64,000 nucleotides of DNA from Acephala macrosclerotiorum. Lineage: Eukaryota; Ascomycota; Leotiomycetes; Helotiales; Mollisiaceae. The position numbers were made by a program, and so were the translations under genes. Below are positions 48,977-59,722 of this stretch, piece by piece (position 1 is the stretch's first letter; each line of letters begins with the position of its first letter). The DNA lies in NCBI GenBank assembly GCA_014904845.1, contig MU119256.1, positions 124,001-188,000 of the forward strand. The letters are read 5' to 3'. The notes under the pieces are model-generated. The model was not told the origin of the DNA. It saw only the letters and a program-made list of their open reading frames with translations, and searched no databases.

Positions 48977-50908
48977 CTACCACCCAAAATGCTCACTGTG
49001 AAACTCCAAACTCGGTCCTTCCACCCTTATGTTGTCAGCCACAGCCTTCCTTACGTCTAGCATCATCCCAGAAGGACCACAAGCCACGACAGCTAGTCTG
49101 TCCCTCTTCTTCGAACTTGCTACTGCGGTGTTGATGAGGTCTGTAATGTTTGGTCGGCAGTCTAAGGCTTGTAATTCTCTCGTCGATGAAGGGAGGACTT
49201 TTTCTAGATCGTGTGTTGATTGTGGTGACGAAGGAGTAGGCGGGTCTTTCTCGAAATCGTGTACAAGGTTTGGTGAGGACAGAGAGTGGTGCGTGCTGTG
49301 GAGGCGCATGTCGACTCGAGGCGAGGAGGAGAGCTCGGCGAGGTGGTTGGAGAACCAGGAGAGCATTTCTATCATTGCCATGCATCAGTTTGGCATGCCA
49401 TTTCGAAATAGGGCAGACACTTACCCGTATGCCTCACAACCCAAAGAAACTCAATGACCACACTCGAATCCTCTCCCAGCTTTCTCAGAAGATCGACAGC
49501 AACACCAGTAGTATAACTCCCACCACTACCACCAGCTATAAACACGATTTTATCCAGATGCTGAAAGTCAGGTATAGAGCCATACGGCCCATCAACACTA
49601 GCTGATATCTCGATACCTGGGCTTTTGACCGCATGATCATGCAAGTCCCGTGTGAAGCCATCTTGAGCAGCAACTACCAACTCCAGTGGATTTGTAGAGA
49701 CAATCGTGAAGGGATGTAGTTCGACCCTCCGAATCGACGGAAGATAAAGCCAGACATGCTTCCCAGCTCTCGCACCTTTCGGTGACTTCCGCAGCACGAT
49801 CCTCGTACCACCGTGCGGTAGCGGCGTTAATGTTGCTTTGTTTCCTAGTCTGTAAATGGATAACTTGAGAGCTCGAATGAGGCGATCAAGACCCCAGATG
49901 GCTCCGCAGAAGAGGATTGAGTATGAACTTTTCTGGGCGAGATTCGGACGATGCAGGCCTGCCATGATGAGTATCAGTGCAGCGAGGAGGACATGGACGA
50001 TGTGAAAGAGTTCGTAGTGCGATTTTCGGAGAAGTGTTGTGAAGAGGAGAAGGAGGAATGCAATGCCGCCGATGATACCCATTACTTGGTCCTTTTCGAG
50101 GAGGCTGTGTAGGTTATGGCTATAGTCCCACTAGGAATACGTCAATGAGTGTTGAGAACGGGGATAAGGGGAAGTTTTGGGACGTACTGCTGCGATGTAG
50201 ACCATTGCGTGCATGAAGCATGTTGCGATTGTTGTGTACCCTGCTATTCGGTGAAGGCATTGGAGATGCTCGTAAGAGTAGGCTATCACGAAGGCCAGAG
50301 GAGTGTTCTTCAACGAGAGAAAGATCACTAAAGAGAGATTCGACACGATGACCCTGGAGATCAAAATTAGCAAAGCCATTTTCATGGACTTTGGAGGGAA
50401 TAAACATACCATCCCAATCGTTTAGATAGACTAACGAGGTTCGTCCAATCGATTTTGGTAAAAGCTATACAGAGATTCGCGACAATGTACACGAGGAAGA
50501 CGAGATTGTGGCCCGCAGATGGGAAGCCGACGACTTTGCGTATCAGTAGGCGTCTGGTGAATCTGTCCTAAAGTTGTAAGTAATTTGTAACTTTTAACAG
50601 GTGAAAGAAGCATACCTTGAGAATACAACTAGAGGTCTGAGTACTCCAGGTGTTCCATTCTTTTTCAACCCATATCTCTTATACAGTAATCTTATCCACT
50701 GTCTAAGTCAGCTTAGTTCTATTGGAATTTGTAGGGTCTGGGAATGCCAAAGGCACTTCAGACGTCTCCAAGCACGCTCACGGTCCAATGCAGGAAAAGG
50801 ACTTACATGGAATGCCACGAACAAGACTATCATGCCACAGAAAGCAGCGGCAAAGTATTTGGCAGCATTCTCATTGTTTCGTTGTCTGAGCTTTTTCGAG
50901 ATCGCCAT
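48977..50908 (-). CDS. ferric reductase, FRE/NOX-type transmembrane flavocytochrome
   Basis: Six exons (50908-50807, 50698-50616, 50562-50410, 50353-50188, 50130-49425, 49368-48977) encode 533 residues. Transmembrane helices carry the haem histidines (HLQCLHRIAG, CFMHAMVYIAA, then YELFHIVHVLL and AGLHRP). The FAD domain has HPFTIVS, the NADPH domain has IAGGSGGSYTTG, and the C-terminal CGPSGM box is present. The enzyme moves electrons from cytosolic NADPH to extracellular Fe(III) or Cu(II). Introns 1 and 2 each have two nearby acceptors; the ones chosen restore WIRLLYKRYG and FTRRLLIRK, which fit the family. It is somewhat shorter than yeast Fre proteins, with an abbreviated N-terminal ectodomain. 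Confidence 0.9.
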
Positions 50909-51165
50909 CTTGAAAGAGTTGTTTCAGATGGGACGTGCCGGAGAGAAAAAAACAGCCATCTCAGCTGCTAAAGTATCATTCCACTAATTGCCAAGAATAC
51001 TATTCCTGAAAACCATGTGCGAAAAATTTTTTTTTTTTTTGAGAGAACCTTTGGGCTGTCGCTCAAGGGCCGCCAAGAGAGGAGACAGCGCTGCTCAGTA
51101 GACCGCTAATTGAGGCGATGTCTGTCACTGGCTCCCTCACAACTGCTAAAAACAAGCCTTTAAGC

Positions 51166-51255
51166 TTATCAGATCATGCAGAGTTATCAGATCCGCTGCT
51201 TTTGGCTGGATAAAAGAAAGCTTAAAGTTTATCAGATCATGGTGCGTTATCTGAT
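51166..51255 (-). promoter_or_regulatory. cluster of four ATCWGATAA GATA sites upstream of the ferric reductase
   Basis: TTATCAGAT occurs at 51166-51174, 51184-51192 and 51229-51237, and TTATCTGAT at 51247-51255. On the coding strand of the ferric reductase all four read ATCWGATAA, the consensus published for SREA/Sre1-type iron-sensing GATA repressors. They lie 258-347 bases upstream of the ATG at 50908. Repression in iron-replete cells is inferred from the motif and from the target's function. Confidence 0.7.
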
Positions 51256-51691
51256 CAGCGCTAGGCGAGCGGTACTGTAGTGGGACGCAACCAGGATATT
51301 TGCCTTCCTTTTCCGAGCAAGTCTGTCAACATTTTGACTTCGGCCGAGGAATTTGCAATGCGTGACGTAACTTTCGAGGAAGCTGCAGGTAGGAGGCCAG
51401 CTCTAGATGGCGGATCGGAGGACCGGACATGAGATGAAACAGTGAAGTGGGTTTGAGACGGCAGGAAATCAACCATGATCCTTTGGACCACCAATAAGCA
51501 TGTGGCATGGGAAGTCTTTGATCAATCCCTCGGGGTAGGCAAGCATACCATGTAATTCACCCCAAAAAACGGCTCGTGGGAATGAAAAGAAGACGCAAAA
51601 CGGAGGACAGAGGTAATGGAACCTAGGCATCCAACTCAAAGCAAATGATCAAAAGTAGCAGGAAAACGAAAAAGTAAGTTCAAATGTAGGC

Positions 51692-51934
51692 TCATATGGA
51701 CTTGGCATACTTCTCGAATTTCCATTCCACAAGAGCCATTGCCCAAAGCGCATAGGTGAGGATTGACAAAAAGATGCTGAAAGATGCGACAGTGGGGCGC
51801 GCGACTCGCGCTAACTCGAAAAGTAAAAAGGTAAGGTGATTAATTGCGGCATCTTCTCGACCGACCCTGTTCCAATGAACATAGCTTGATAAGATTAGGT
51901 AGATCTTGTTGCGGCTCGGCTCAAAGTCGGCCAT
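51692..51934 (-). CDS. possible 80-residue membrane protein
   Basis: An ATG at 51934 opens 80 codons with one clear hydrophobic helix near the C-terminus (ASFSIFLSILTYALWAMALV) followed by a charged end (EWKFEKYAKSI). It could be the last exon of a longer gene, since open sequence continues upstream to 52024. No homologue is recognised and the chance alternative is real. Confidence 0.3.
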   Translation of the reverse strand: MADFEPSRNKIYLILSSYVHWNRVGREDAAINHLTFLLFELARVARPTVASFSIFLSILTYALWAMALVEWKFEKYAKSI

Positions 51935-52339
51935 CAGATTCGAATGCACCATCCCATCTTCCTGCCGTGCTGATGCCCAATGCTGAATCATCGTCGAAGG
52001 AAGCGAGAAATAAACAAAAGACAAGCAACAGCCCTCCCTCGATGTGGCCAGCTTCGCACGTGACTTTGATATTTCGGGTTCTTCGCGGAGCCTCCAGGCT
52101 TTGCTTTCTCAAGAATTTATGTCACCGACGGCACTGCCGAGTCACAGTTGTTCTTCGGACTCTTTTCTCGGGTTTGCCGCAAAATCTCGAGGTTGCACCT
52201 TCCTTCTGAAGACGTCGGAGTTTCCTGTCTGGAAGGGCGCTCAAACGGATGGCGGACGTTCGATATGTGTCGCCGCAAGTTTCTGTAGAGGAGGCTCAAC
52301 TTAAAAATAGAACTCCTGGATGTTTGAATGTTTATTGAA

Positions 52340-52591
52340 CATTCGACCATGTTAAACATTTCGACTATATTAAACATTTCGGTTATATTAAATATTTCGA
52401 TTATATTAAATAGTTTAATATAATTAAACATTTTAATTATATTAAATAGTTTAATTATATTAAAATAGTTTAATTATATTAAATAGTTTAATTATATTAA
52501 AATAGTTTAATTATATTAAATAGTTTAATTATATTAAATAGTTTGATTATATTAAGTAGTTTAATTATATTAAACATTTCGACGATGTTAA
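52340..52591. repeat. 18-bp AT-rich minisatellite, about 14 units
   Basis: Units of 17-19 bp follow the pattern YATTTCGATTATATTAAA to TAGTTTAATTATATTAAA in tandem. The edges keep C/G-containing versions (CATTCGACCATGTTAAA at the left, CATTTCGACGATGTTAA at the right), while the central units are almost pure A/T. Confidence 0.9.
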
Positions 52592-53137
52592 TATCGAGGA
52601 GCGTTAAAGAGATTGAAACGAAGGCCTATTCTATTCTCGGTCTAGCATGCGGCTAAAAGGGGGCATCTGGAAAAATGGAGCCCGGCTTTAGAAAATCAGG
52701 GCGGAAACCCTTCCGCCTCAGAAACCCGCGAGAACATCATCAACGACTTCCTTCTCATCTTCCTTAATCATCAACAGAACTCGCCAACAACACGAACGCG
52801 GCTGATGAGCAGCACCAGTTCCTTAGAATGACATCCTCAGTTTGCCGATGGAAACCGCCACTTACCAGTTCTTTTCTCTTGTGTGTGCGGCCACGGTGAT
52901 GTGGTTGGAGAGTCCGAATCACCCGAGTGAGGTATTCAAGGCGACCTTTCATACCCTATCAACATTAGTCATAAGTTTTCAATTCTTGAATGTTTCGCTA
53001 TTGATTTGGGAGGCGGTTGCCGAGCCGATAACCCGAGATTCATAAATATAGCAAGTCCACATGTTGTTCCAATCCCCGTATCAGTTCCACATTGTCTCCA
53101 GCATCCTTATCAAGCTTAAATTTCACCCATTGTGTAA

Positions 53138-54976
53138 ATGTCCTCTCCTGTGAAGCTTATCGAGTATCTTTTTACAAGACTACATCAGTTGGGCATTCGT
53201 GCCCTTCATGGTGTTCCTGGAGACTTCAACCTTATTGCTTTAGATTATGTTGAGAAGTGTGGCCTAGAATGGATCGGGAACGCCAATGAACTGAACGCAG
53301 GTCAGTCATAACAATCCCCTTCTTCTTTCTCCAGAACTCAAGTTGACACACAACGACAGGCTACGCAGCAGATGGCTATGCAAGAATTAAAGGCGTCGGC
53401 GCAGTCCTCACAACCTTTGGCGTCGGTGAACTCTCCCTCGCGAACGCATCCGGCGGTTCTCGAGCAGAAAACATATCTGTAGTCCACATCAATGGCTCTC
53501 CTTCCACCAAAGCCCAGAAATCCAAAGCAACGCTTCACCACTCTTTCGGCAATGGAGATTTCAAAGTGTTCGAAAGGGTCTTCCAAGAACTCACTATCGC
53601 GCAAACAGATCTCTCCGATCCGGAAACTGCACCTGCGGAGATCGATCGAGTTCTAACGGAGTGTTGGATCCAGAGTAGGCCGGTTTACATTAATTTGCCG
53701 ACGAATATGGTTGAGAAAGCGGTCGATGGATCAGGGTTGGAGAAGCCGCTTGACTTGTCGTATCCTGGGAATGATGTTGAAGAGGAAGGTCTGGTTACGG
53801 CAAGAATTTTGAAGAGATTGTATGCTGCGCAGAAACCTGTTCTGCTTCTCGATGGATGTATACGACGAGCTCGTGTAAGTACCGAATCTGTGTACCGTTG
53901 ATGAAGACATTGCTGACTTAGAGCAGCTGGAAAAAGTAGTGGACTCCTTGGTGCAGAAGTCGAAAGTCCCAACATTCGTAACACCAATGAGCAAAGGCAT
54001 AACCAACGAAACATACCCCAACTTCGGCGGCCTCTACTCCGGCTCCGGATCATTTGATTCAGTACGCTCTTACATCGAGTCCTCAGACTGCGTCGTGAGC
54101 ATCGGCTCTTTCAACTCAGACTTAAACACCACAGGCTTCACTACCAACCTCACTACCGACAAGTTGATCGACATGCACACCGACACCATCTCGATCGGCC
54201 AAATGACCTACAACGTTCACATGCGAGGTGTCATCCTTTCCCTCCTCGCACAACTCGACTCCTCCAAACTCCAAATCACGACTGAACCTCTCCAACTGTC
54301 AAGGACGCGTGCCAACGTTCCACCCCCTCTAGAAAATTACCCAGAGCAAGTTATAACCCACGAATACCTCTGGACCAAACTAACAGATTGGCTCCGCCCA
54401 AACGACATCCTCGTAACCGAAACCGGGACCTCCTACCTCGGCGTCCAAGACACCTTACTACCTTCCAATGTAAATTGTATTTCTCAAACGCTCTGGTCGT
54501 CTATCGGTTACGCGTTGCCTGCTGCCCAAGGCGCCGCCATCGCCGCCCGCGAATTGGCCTCCTCCTCAACTTCGGCTGCGCCTCAACGAGTTATACTGTT
54601 TGAAGGCGATGGAAGTTTTCAGCTCACGGCGCAAAGTATTTCTGATATGATTAGACATAAGTTGGATGTCATTGTGTTTTTGTTGAATAATGATGGGTAT
54701 ACGATTGAGAGGTGGGTGCATGGGATGGAGGCGAGTTACAATGATATTCCGATGTGGAGATATACGCAAATTCCGAGTGTGATGGGAGGGGTTGAGGGAA
54801 AGGAGGTTAACACTTATGAGGTTGAGACGAAGGAGGAGATTGAGAGGTTGTGGGAGGATGAAAGTTTTGCTAGTGGGAAGGGATTGAGGTTTGTTGAAGT
54901 TAAGATGCCGATGAAGGATGCTCCAATCACCCTAAAGAAGCTGGGTATTGCGGCGGCGAAGGTGAATTCGAACTGA
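53138..54976 (+). CDS. pyruvate decarboxylase-like thiamine-pyrophosphate enzyme
   Basis: Three exons (53138-53300, 53360-53874, 53927-54976) encode 575 residues, the usual length. All catalytic landmarks of yeast PDC are present: [12 protein letters not shown] (Asp), [20 protein letters not shown] (Glu), [10 protein letters not shown] (His pair), the TPP/Mg motif [11 protein letters not shown] with NNDGY, and [10 protein letters not shown] (Glu). It should decarboxylate 2-oxo acids, most likely pyruvate to acetaldehyde, in the cytosol. The C-terminal half is diverged from canonical PDC1, so an aromatic or branched-chain 2-oxo acid substrate is possible. Intron 1 splits the Gly codon of NAG-YAAD. 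Confidence 0.88.
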
Positions 54977-55937
54977 ATAATGGGGGTTGTCGTATGAGAA
55001 CGGCGGTTCAGGTAGTACTTAAAGGGCGTTGATAGACTTGCAGGACTTGCGGGAAATGAATGGATTGTGATCTTTGGTAATACGGTACTTGCTCTCGAAG
55101 CTGGAAATCTTCAAGTGTTTAATTCATCGGCTTTCATAATATGCGAACTTCCTCACTCAAAAAAGGGAGAAGTCTCCAAACTTTGCAAGATAGAGACAAC
55201 CAAGATTTAGCTAAGCCGGTCTACGACTCTGCTTAAGTTTTCACTCTCCAAATAAACGAGAAGCCCTTTTCAACATTCAAAGGAGGCGAGTCACGTGTTC
55301 TTCCCCATATCCTTGACTGCCAGAGTGGTGGAGCGGAGTCTACAAAATGTAGGCAAGATGACGAGGATGCGGGAATTATTTTCCAGATCAAACGAACATT
55401 TTATATTTTGAAACAAGGAAATCGCGTAGGAAACCTCGAGTCTTCTACCTTCCGCCGAAGCCAAGGCGGAGCAGAGTGAATTTTAGCTAAGCACTCTATA
55501 TTCAGAGGCTAGTTTGAATGCCTGTAACTTTGTTTGAGAGAATCTCATGCGATAGAGTGTGAAAATTAATAGATGGAGAAGCTAGGAGGAGCAGTAGTCA
55601 AGGTTGGGACATTGGGCGGAGCGGGGTGGAATTTTCGATCTCCAAGCGGAGGTGTGGTTCCACGAGTACTTCTTAATGGCTCGCGGCGTGCTCTCGGAGT
55701 CCCGCTGCCGCACCTTGCGATGTGCAACAAGACATCAGATGTTTGTTTTAATTTGTAGAAGTGAGACGGAAGGTGCAAGTCCCCCAACCAATTGTGAGGG
55801 GGGTGAGAGTGGCGGTGGACGCTAGTATTTTTGGTGGTCGATGAAATATGACATCACCCATCGAGTATTTTAACATGATACTACAGGCTACTATATACCC
55901 AACCTCCCACATTAATTCTCTCCTCTCCCTACCGTCC
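54977..55937. other. convergent intergenic region
   Basis: This lies between the 3' ends of the PDC-like and D-lactate dehydrogenase genes. It contains short ORFs near 55566-55825 without family features. Confidence 0.5.
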
Positions 55938-57767
55938 TCAACCCTTTTTCACACCTTTCTCCCCAGCCCAAGAAGTCCTCTTCTCATCCCCCTCCTTTTC
56001 ATCATCCACCTTCAACCTAAACACCTTCCCCGGATTTAACAACCCCAACGGATCCAGCGCTTTCTTAACCGCTCTCATCGCATCCACAGCTCCCTCTCCC
56101 AACTCCCAAACGAGCGCATCCCTATTCTCCAACCCAATCCCATGTTCCCCACTCACCGTCCCCTGCATCTCCACCCCCAATTTCTGCACATCTCTAATCA
56201 CTTTCCTCGCTTTCTCTTTCTCGCTTGCTGAATATAGGACTGTTGTGTGGAAGTTTCCATCTCCTACATGGCCTAGAAACGAACCTAAGAGGCCGGAGGC
56301 TTGGAGGAGGTGGCTGGATTCTTGGATGCAGTCTGCGAGACGGCCGATGGGGACGCATACGTCTGCGCTAAGGAACGAGTCGGAGGGGTGGCGTTTGATG
56401 GCTAACAAACTCCAAAGAGCTGTTTTCCGGGCGGCCCAGAGGTCTTCTGCTTCTTCATCGCTTGTTGAGCGCACGAATGCTTCGCAGCCGTTTTTGCGGG
56501 AGAGGGTTTCGACGTGATCGATCTGTTTTTGAACCTCCTCGTCCGACGCCCCTGAGAATTTGAAGAAAATTGTGGGTTTGACAGGCCATTCGGTAGAGGC
56601 ATAGCCTCCTTGATTGACGGCATGCATCGTGATATCGTCTAGCAGTTCCATCGCCTCAAGCTGGTGACCTGAATTGTTGATCTGGATCGTCGTTCCTGTG
56701 GCCTTATGGATCGTCGGGAAAGATGCAACTGCTATTCGAATGTTTTTGGGCTTCAACGTAACTTTCAGACACGCTTCTGTCACAAAGCCCAGCGTACCTT
56801 CTGAGGCGACGAAGAGACGCGTGAGGTCATACCCCGCACTTGATTTCCTAGGACGATGTCTCGTCTGAATGACAGTCCCGTCGGCAAGGACAACAGTGAG
56901 TCCCAATACCCAGTCTTTCATCGTACCATAACGATACGCGTTTGTCCCTGAACAGCCTTGAGAGATCATTCCTCCAATTTGGGCTCCTGGTCCAGGATCA
57001 GGAGGAAAGAAAAGATCTTGTTTCGCCAACACTTCATTCAATTCCTCATACCCAACTCCAGGTTGGACAACAACATCACTGTTGTCTCTGTTGATTTCCA
57101 GAATTTTGTTCATGCGTTTGAAATCGATACAAATCTCTCCATTCTGAGCAGCGAGCGTTCCTTCAAGTGAAGTTCCGCCTGAGAATGCAATCATTGGGAT
57201 ACGGTGTTCGTGACATATTTTTGCTATCTGGGAGACGTCTGAGGTGGTGCCTGGATAGACGATGAGGGAGGGACGGTCGAGATCTCCGTTTGGTGCTAGG
57301 GACCATTGAGTGCTGGAGTGCGCGATTCGGGTTCCGAGATGGTCTGAGACATTTTCTGGGCCAAGGAGGGACTCGAGTTTGGTGCGTGCTGATGTGAGGT
57401 TTGATGCTGAGAGGTCGTATTGTGGGACGTTGTCTGGGGAGAGAGGTGTCGTTGAGCGGATATCCGGGGTGTGAGATTGAGATGAGAGTTCGTTCAATTG
57501 CTTTGACAATTTTTGGTTTTGATTCATGTGATAAGCAATGGTGCACAATAGCACAGTAATGCTGGAAGCGACAACAATATGGGTATTGCTGAATCGCGGA
57601 GGGTTTTCAAGAACAGTTCGTTCTTTTGGGCGTCTGGGATTTTGAGATTCCCTGTTCTGCCACGTCCCATGGACGTTTCTCCTCGGTTGAAATGAAATTT
57701 GGAGGTTGCTTCGTGGATGCGGGAACTTGCATCGAAGTCGCGTCACTCCCTTGAGCGTCGCACTCAT
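55938..57767 (-). CDS. DLD1: D-lactate dehydrogenase (cytochrome), mitochondrial FAD enzyme
   Basis: One uninterrupted 609-codon frame starts at the first ATG (57767). The basic, Ser/Arg-rich N-terminus (LKGVTRLRCKFPHPR) looks like a mitochondrial presequence and is followed by a membrane anchor (THIVVASSITVLLCTIAYHM). The PCMH-type FAD-binding domain is clear (LIVYPGTTSDVSQIAKICHE, IAFSGGTSLEG, VVVQPGVGYEELNEVL, GGMISQGCSGTNAYRYGTM). The FAD-oxidase C-terminal domain has GHVGDGNFHTTVLY and the SGEHGIG signature. It oxidises D-lactate to pyruvate, passing electrons to cytochrome c at the inner membrane. It is convergent with the PDC-like gene. Confidence 0.93.
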   Translation of the reverse strand: MSATLKGVTRLRCKFPHPRSNLQISFQPRRNVHGTWQNRESQNPRRPKERTVLENPPRFSNTHIVVASSITVLLCTIAYHMNQNQKLSKQLNELSSQSHTPDIRSTTPLSPDNVPQYDLSASNLTSARTKLESLLGPENVSDHLGTRIAHSSTQWSLAPNGDLDRPSLIVYPGTTSDVSQIAKICHEHRIPMIAFSGGTSLEGTLAAQNGEICIDFKRMNKILEINRDNSDVVVQPGVGYEELNEVLAKQDLFFPPDPGPGAQIGGMISQGCSGTNAYRYGTMKDWVLGLTVVLADGTVIQTRHRPRKSSAGYDLTRLFVASEGTLGFVTEACLKVTLKPKNIRIAVASFPTIHKATGTTIQINNSGHQLEAMELLDDITMHAVNQGGYASTEWPVKPTIFFKFSGASDEEVQKQIDHVETLSRKNGCEAFVRSTSDEEAEDLWAARKTALWSLLAIKRHPSDSFLSADVCVPIGRLADCIQESSHLLQASGLLGSFLGHVGDGNFHTTVLYSASEKEKARKVIRDVQKLGVEMQGTVSGEHGIGLENRDALVWELGEGAVDAMRAVKKALDPLGLLNPGKVFRLKVDDEKEGDEKRTSWAGEKGVKKG

Positions 57768-59156
57768 CGTGGCACGGACTGACAGGCGGACTGAAATCAA
57801 CGTGGACCGACAAACAGGCCCAAGCTGGCGGCCTTGATATATCCTCACCAAGCTCCTCCGTTTCAATCGATCTGCACAAAGTCTACCCAATGTGCGTTAA
57901 CCCGACAACACTAGATGTCGTGCTGACATCAGCCAGCACTGGTCTCACCCTCCCCATAACCTATTCCTTCCTGCCTTCATCGACTTCAGGACCGTGACTT
58001 CTTGAGCCGACTGTAAATCTGTAAATCCTCAAACCCTCCTATCCGTTGAGCTTTCCCCAGCGACGTCAAAATTAACTTTCTCGTCTGGAACATCTAATTA
58101 GTCGCTCGCGGAAGTTTAGAAGCGGAAATTCTCCGCTTTCAATTCAGGCGCGTCTTCATGACGGCAGTGGCAGCGGGATGACGGATCGCTGACGGATGGT
58201 ACGACGTGCAACAAAGTTATTTTGGGATGATAAGAGGCATTGGTGGCGATTGGTTGGGATGGGAAATGTTCCGAAATGTCGATTGAAGCTGGTGTATGTG
58301 ATTGAGACCATGTCGCAGAGCCATTGTTGGAGTTTGGTTTTCAGGTGTTCGATGCTGGATGATTTAGGGTTTGAGGTCCTGGAGCAACGGGGCCTTGAAG
58401 CCTATTAAATGCTGAAGGAATAGCGAGACAGATCCTGAAAATCAAGGACTCCAGCCCTGAAAGACATCGAGTGCGGGCCAACAGAACAAAGGATTCGTCA
58501 AGTCGAATATCAAGTTCCAAGATTGATGCATCAATGAGCATCAGTGCCACCGATTCTGGGGGTTTGGAGTCGGACTGCGACACGTTGAGTGGGACCTTCT
58601 GGCTTCTGAAATGTTGGTCTCGAGTTCAATGACCTTCGATTTTTAGAAGAACCAGAAACATCGACACCTGCGGAAATACCCGCAAGGAGATACACAATAG
58701 CCAAGTACCTATCTTCAAGTTTTGGAAGCATTGACGAGGCGTTAAGGTGGTCAAATTTGTCGCTGAAGTGTCGGTGTAGTGTTCGAGACCTCACGATCTT
58801 TGGGAACATCAACTGAGCATCGACATTTAATTTCACAGAATAATTTCAAGGTCCTTCGTCTAGATCGAATTTGCTCCCAATGTTATAATTGATTTTATTA
58901 TCTATCTAATTATCAGACACTGCTTGTGTCTGGTTAGATTCGTCTCTCGCGTACATTACCAGCTTCATCCACCTTTCTGCAATAACGAAAAGCTTGACAT
59001 GATCATTCTCATTGTATATGAATCTTAAGATCGCTATATCTTTCAGAGACCTACAAGATTTCACTTCAGGTAGAAGATGCGGTCTTCGTCAATCATCAAG
59101 TGATCTATCCACACTGGCCGGGTTGTTCAATACATCCTCAGCACACGTGCTTCACC

Positions 59157-59157
<1 letters not shown>

Positions 59158-59190
<33 letters not shown>
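59158..59190. repeat. (GAC)11 microsatellite
   Basis: Eleven uninterrupted GAC units are present. Confidence 0.9.
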
Positions 59191-59239
59191 ATCGACATCA
59201 CCATCTTCAGCTGCCACAATCCCATCTATTCAAATATTC

Positions 59240-59444
59240 TCCTCAACCACGCACCTCCCTTCCCAAACCAACGCACTTGTCCCACTACTTGCCCACTTAT
59301 ATTCTTCGCTCCCCTCTATTCTAAAGAAGCTTCTTCTTTTCTTTTTCTTCTTGTCTTCTTTAGAATAGAGGGGAGCGAAGAATATAAGTGGGCAAGTAGT
59401 GGGACAAGTGCGTTGGTTTGGGAAGGGAGGTGCGTGGTTGAGGA
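59240..59444. repeat. perfect 90-bp inverted repeat with 25-bp loop
   Basis: Positions 59240-59329 are the exact reverse complement of 59355-59444. The pyrimidine-rich spacer 59330-59354 forms the loop. As a result, a plus-strand ORF and a minus-strand ORF here share an identical peptide segment (LPSQTNALVPLLAHLYSSLP). The hairpin lies 279 bases beyond the stop of the gene ending at 59723. Confidence 0.95.
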
Positions 59445-59722
59445 AGGAGTGAGGTGGTGAGGAAGGTAGACGGTGAGGTTGATGGGTGAGGTAGGCACAA
59501 GGGAACAAAGCGATGAAACACCCCACAGAACGACGAGATTATGAGCGGCAATAGAGAAGGATGGGATTGCAGTGAACATGTTCGGACGCAGCATCCTGCT
59601 TGCGCAAAGTGTGTATTCAAATGCTGTATATAATCGAGACAAGAAGATAATTACCCAGCGTTTATAATTCGTAAGAGTGGACTGTTCCTCCATCACGCCT
59701 TCCCATCCCACCAAACACCACA

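Larger units (their letters stand above)
51256..53137. other. intergenic region with minisatellite
   Basis: This region holds the minisatellite at 52340-52591 and a weak small ORF at 51692-51934 (minus). The remaining ORFs lack support. Confidence 0.45.
57768..59722. other. intergenic region with microsatellite and hairpin
   Basis: No supported gene was seen. It holds the trinucleotide repeat at 59158-59190 and the large inverted repeat at 59240-59444. ORFs near 58200-58836 lack family features. Confidence 0.5.
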
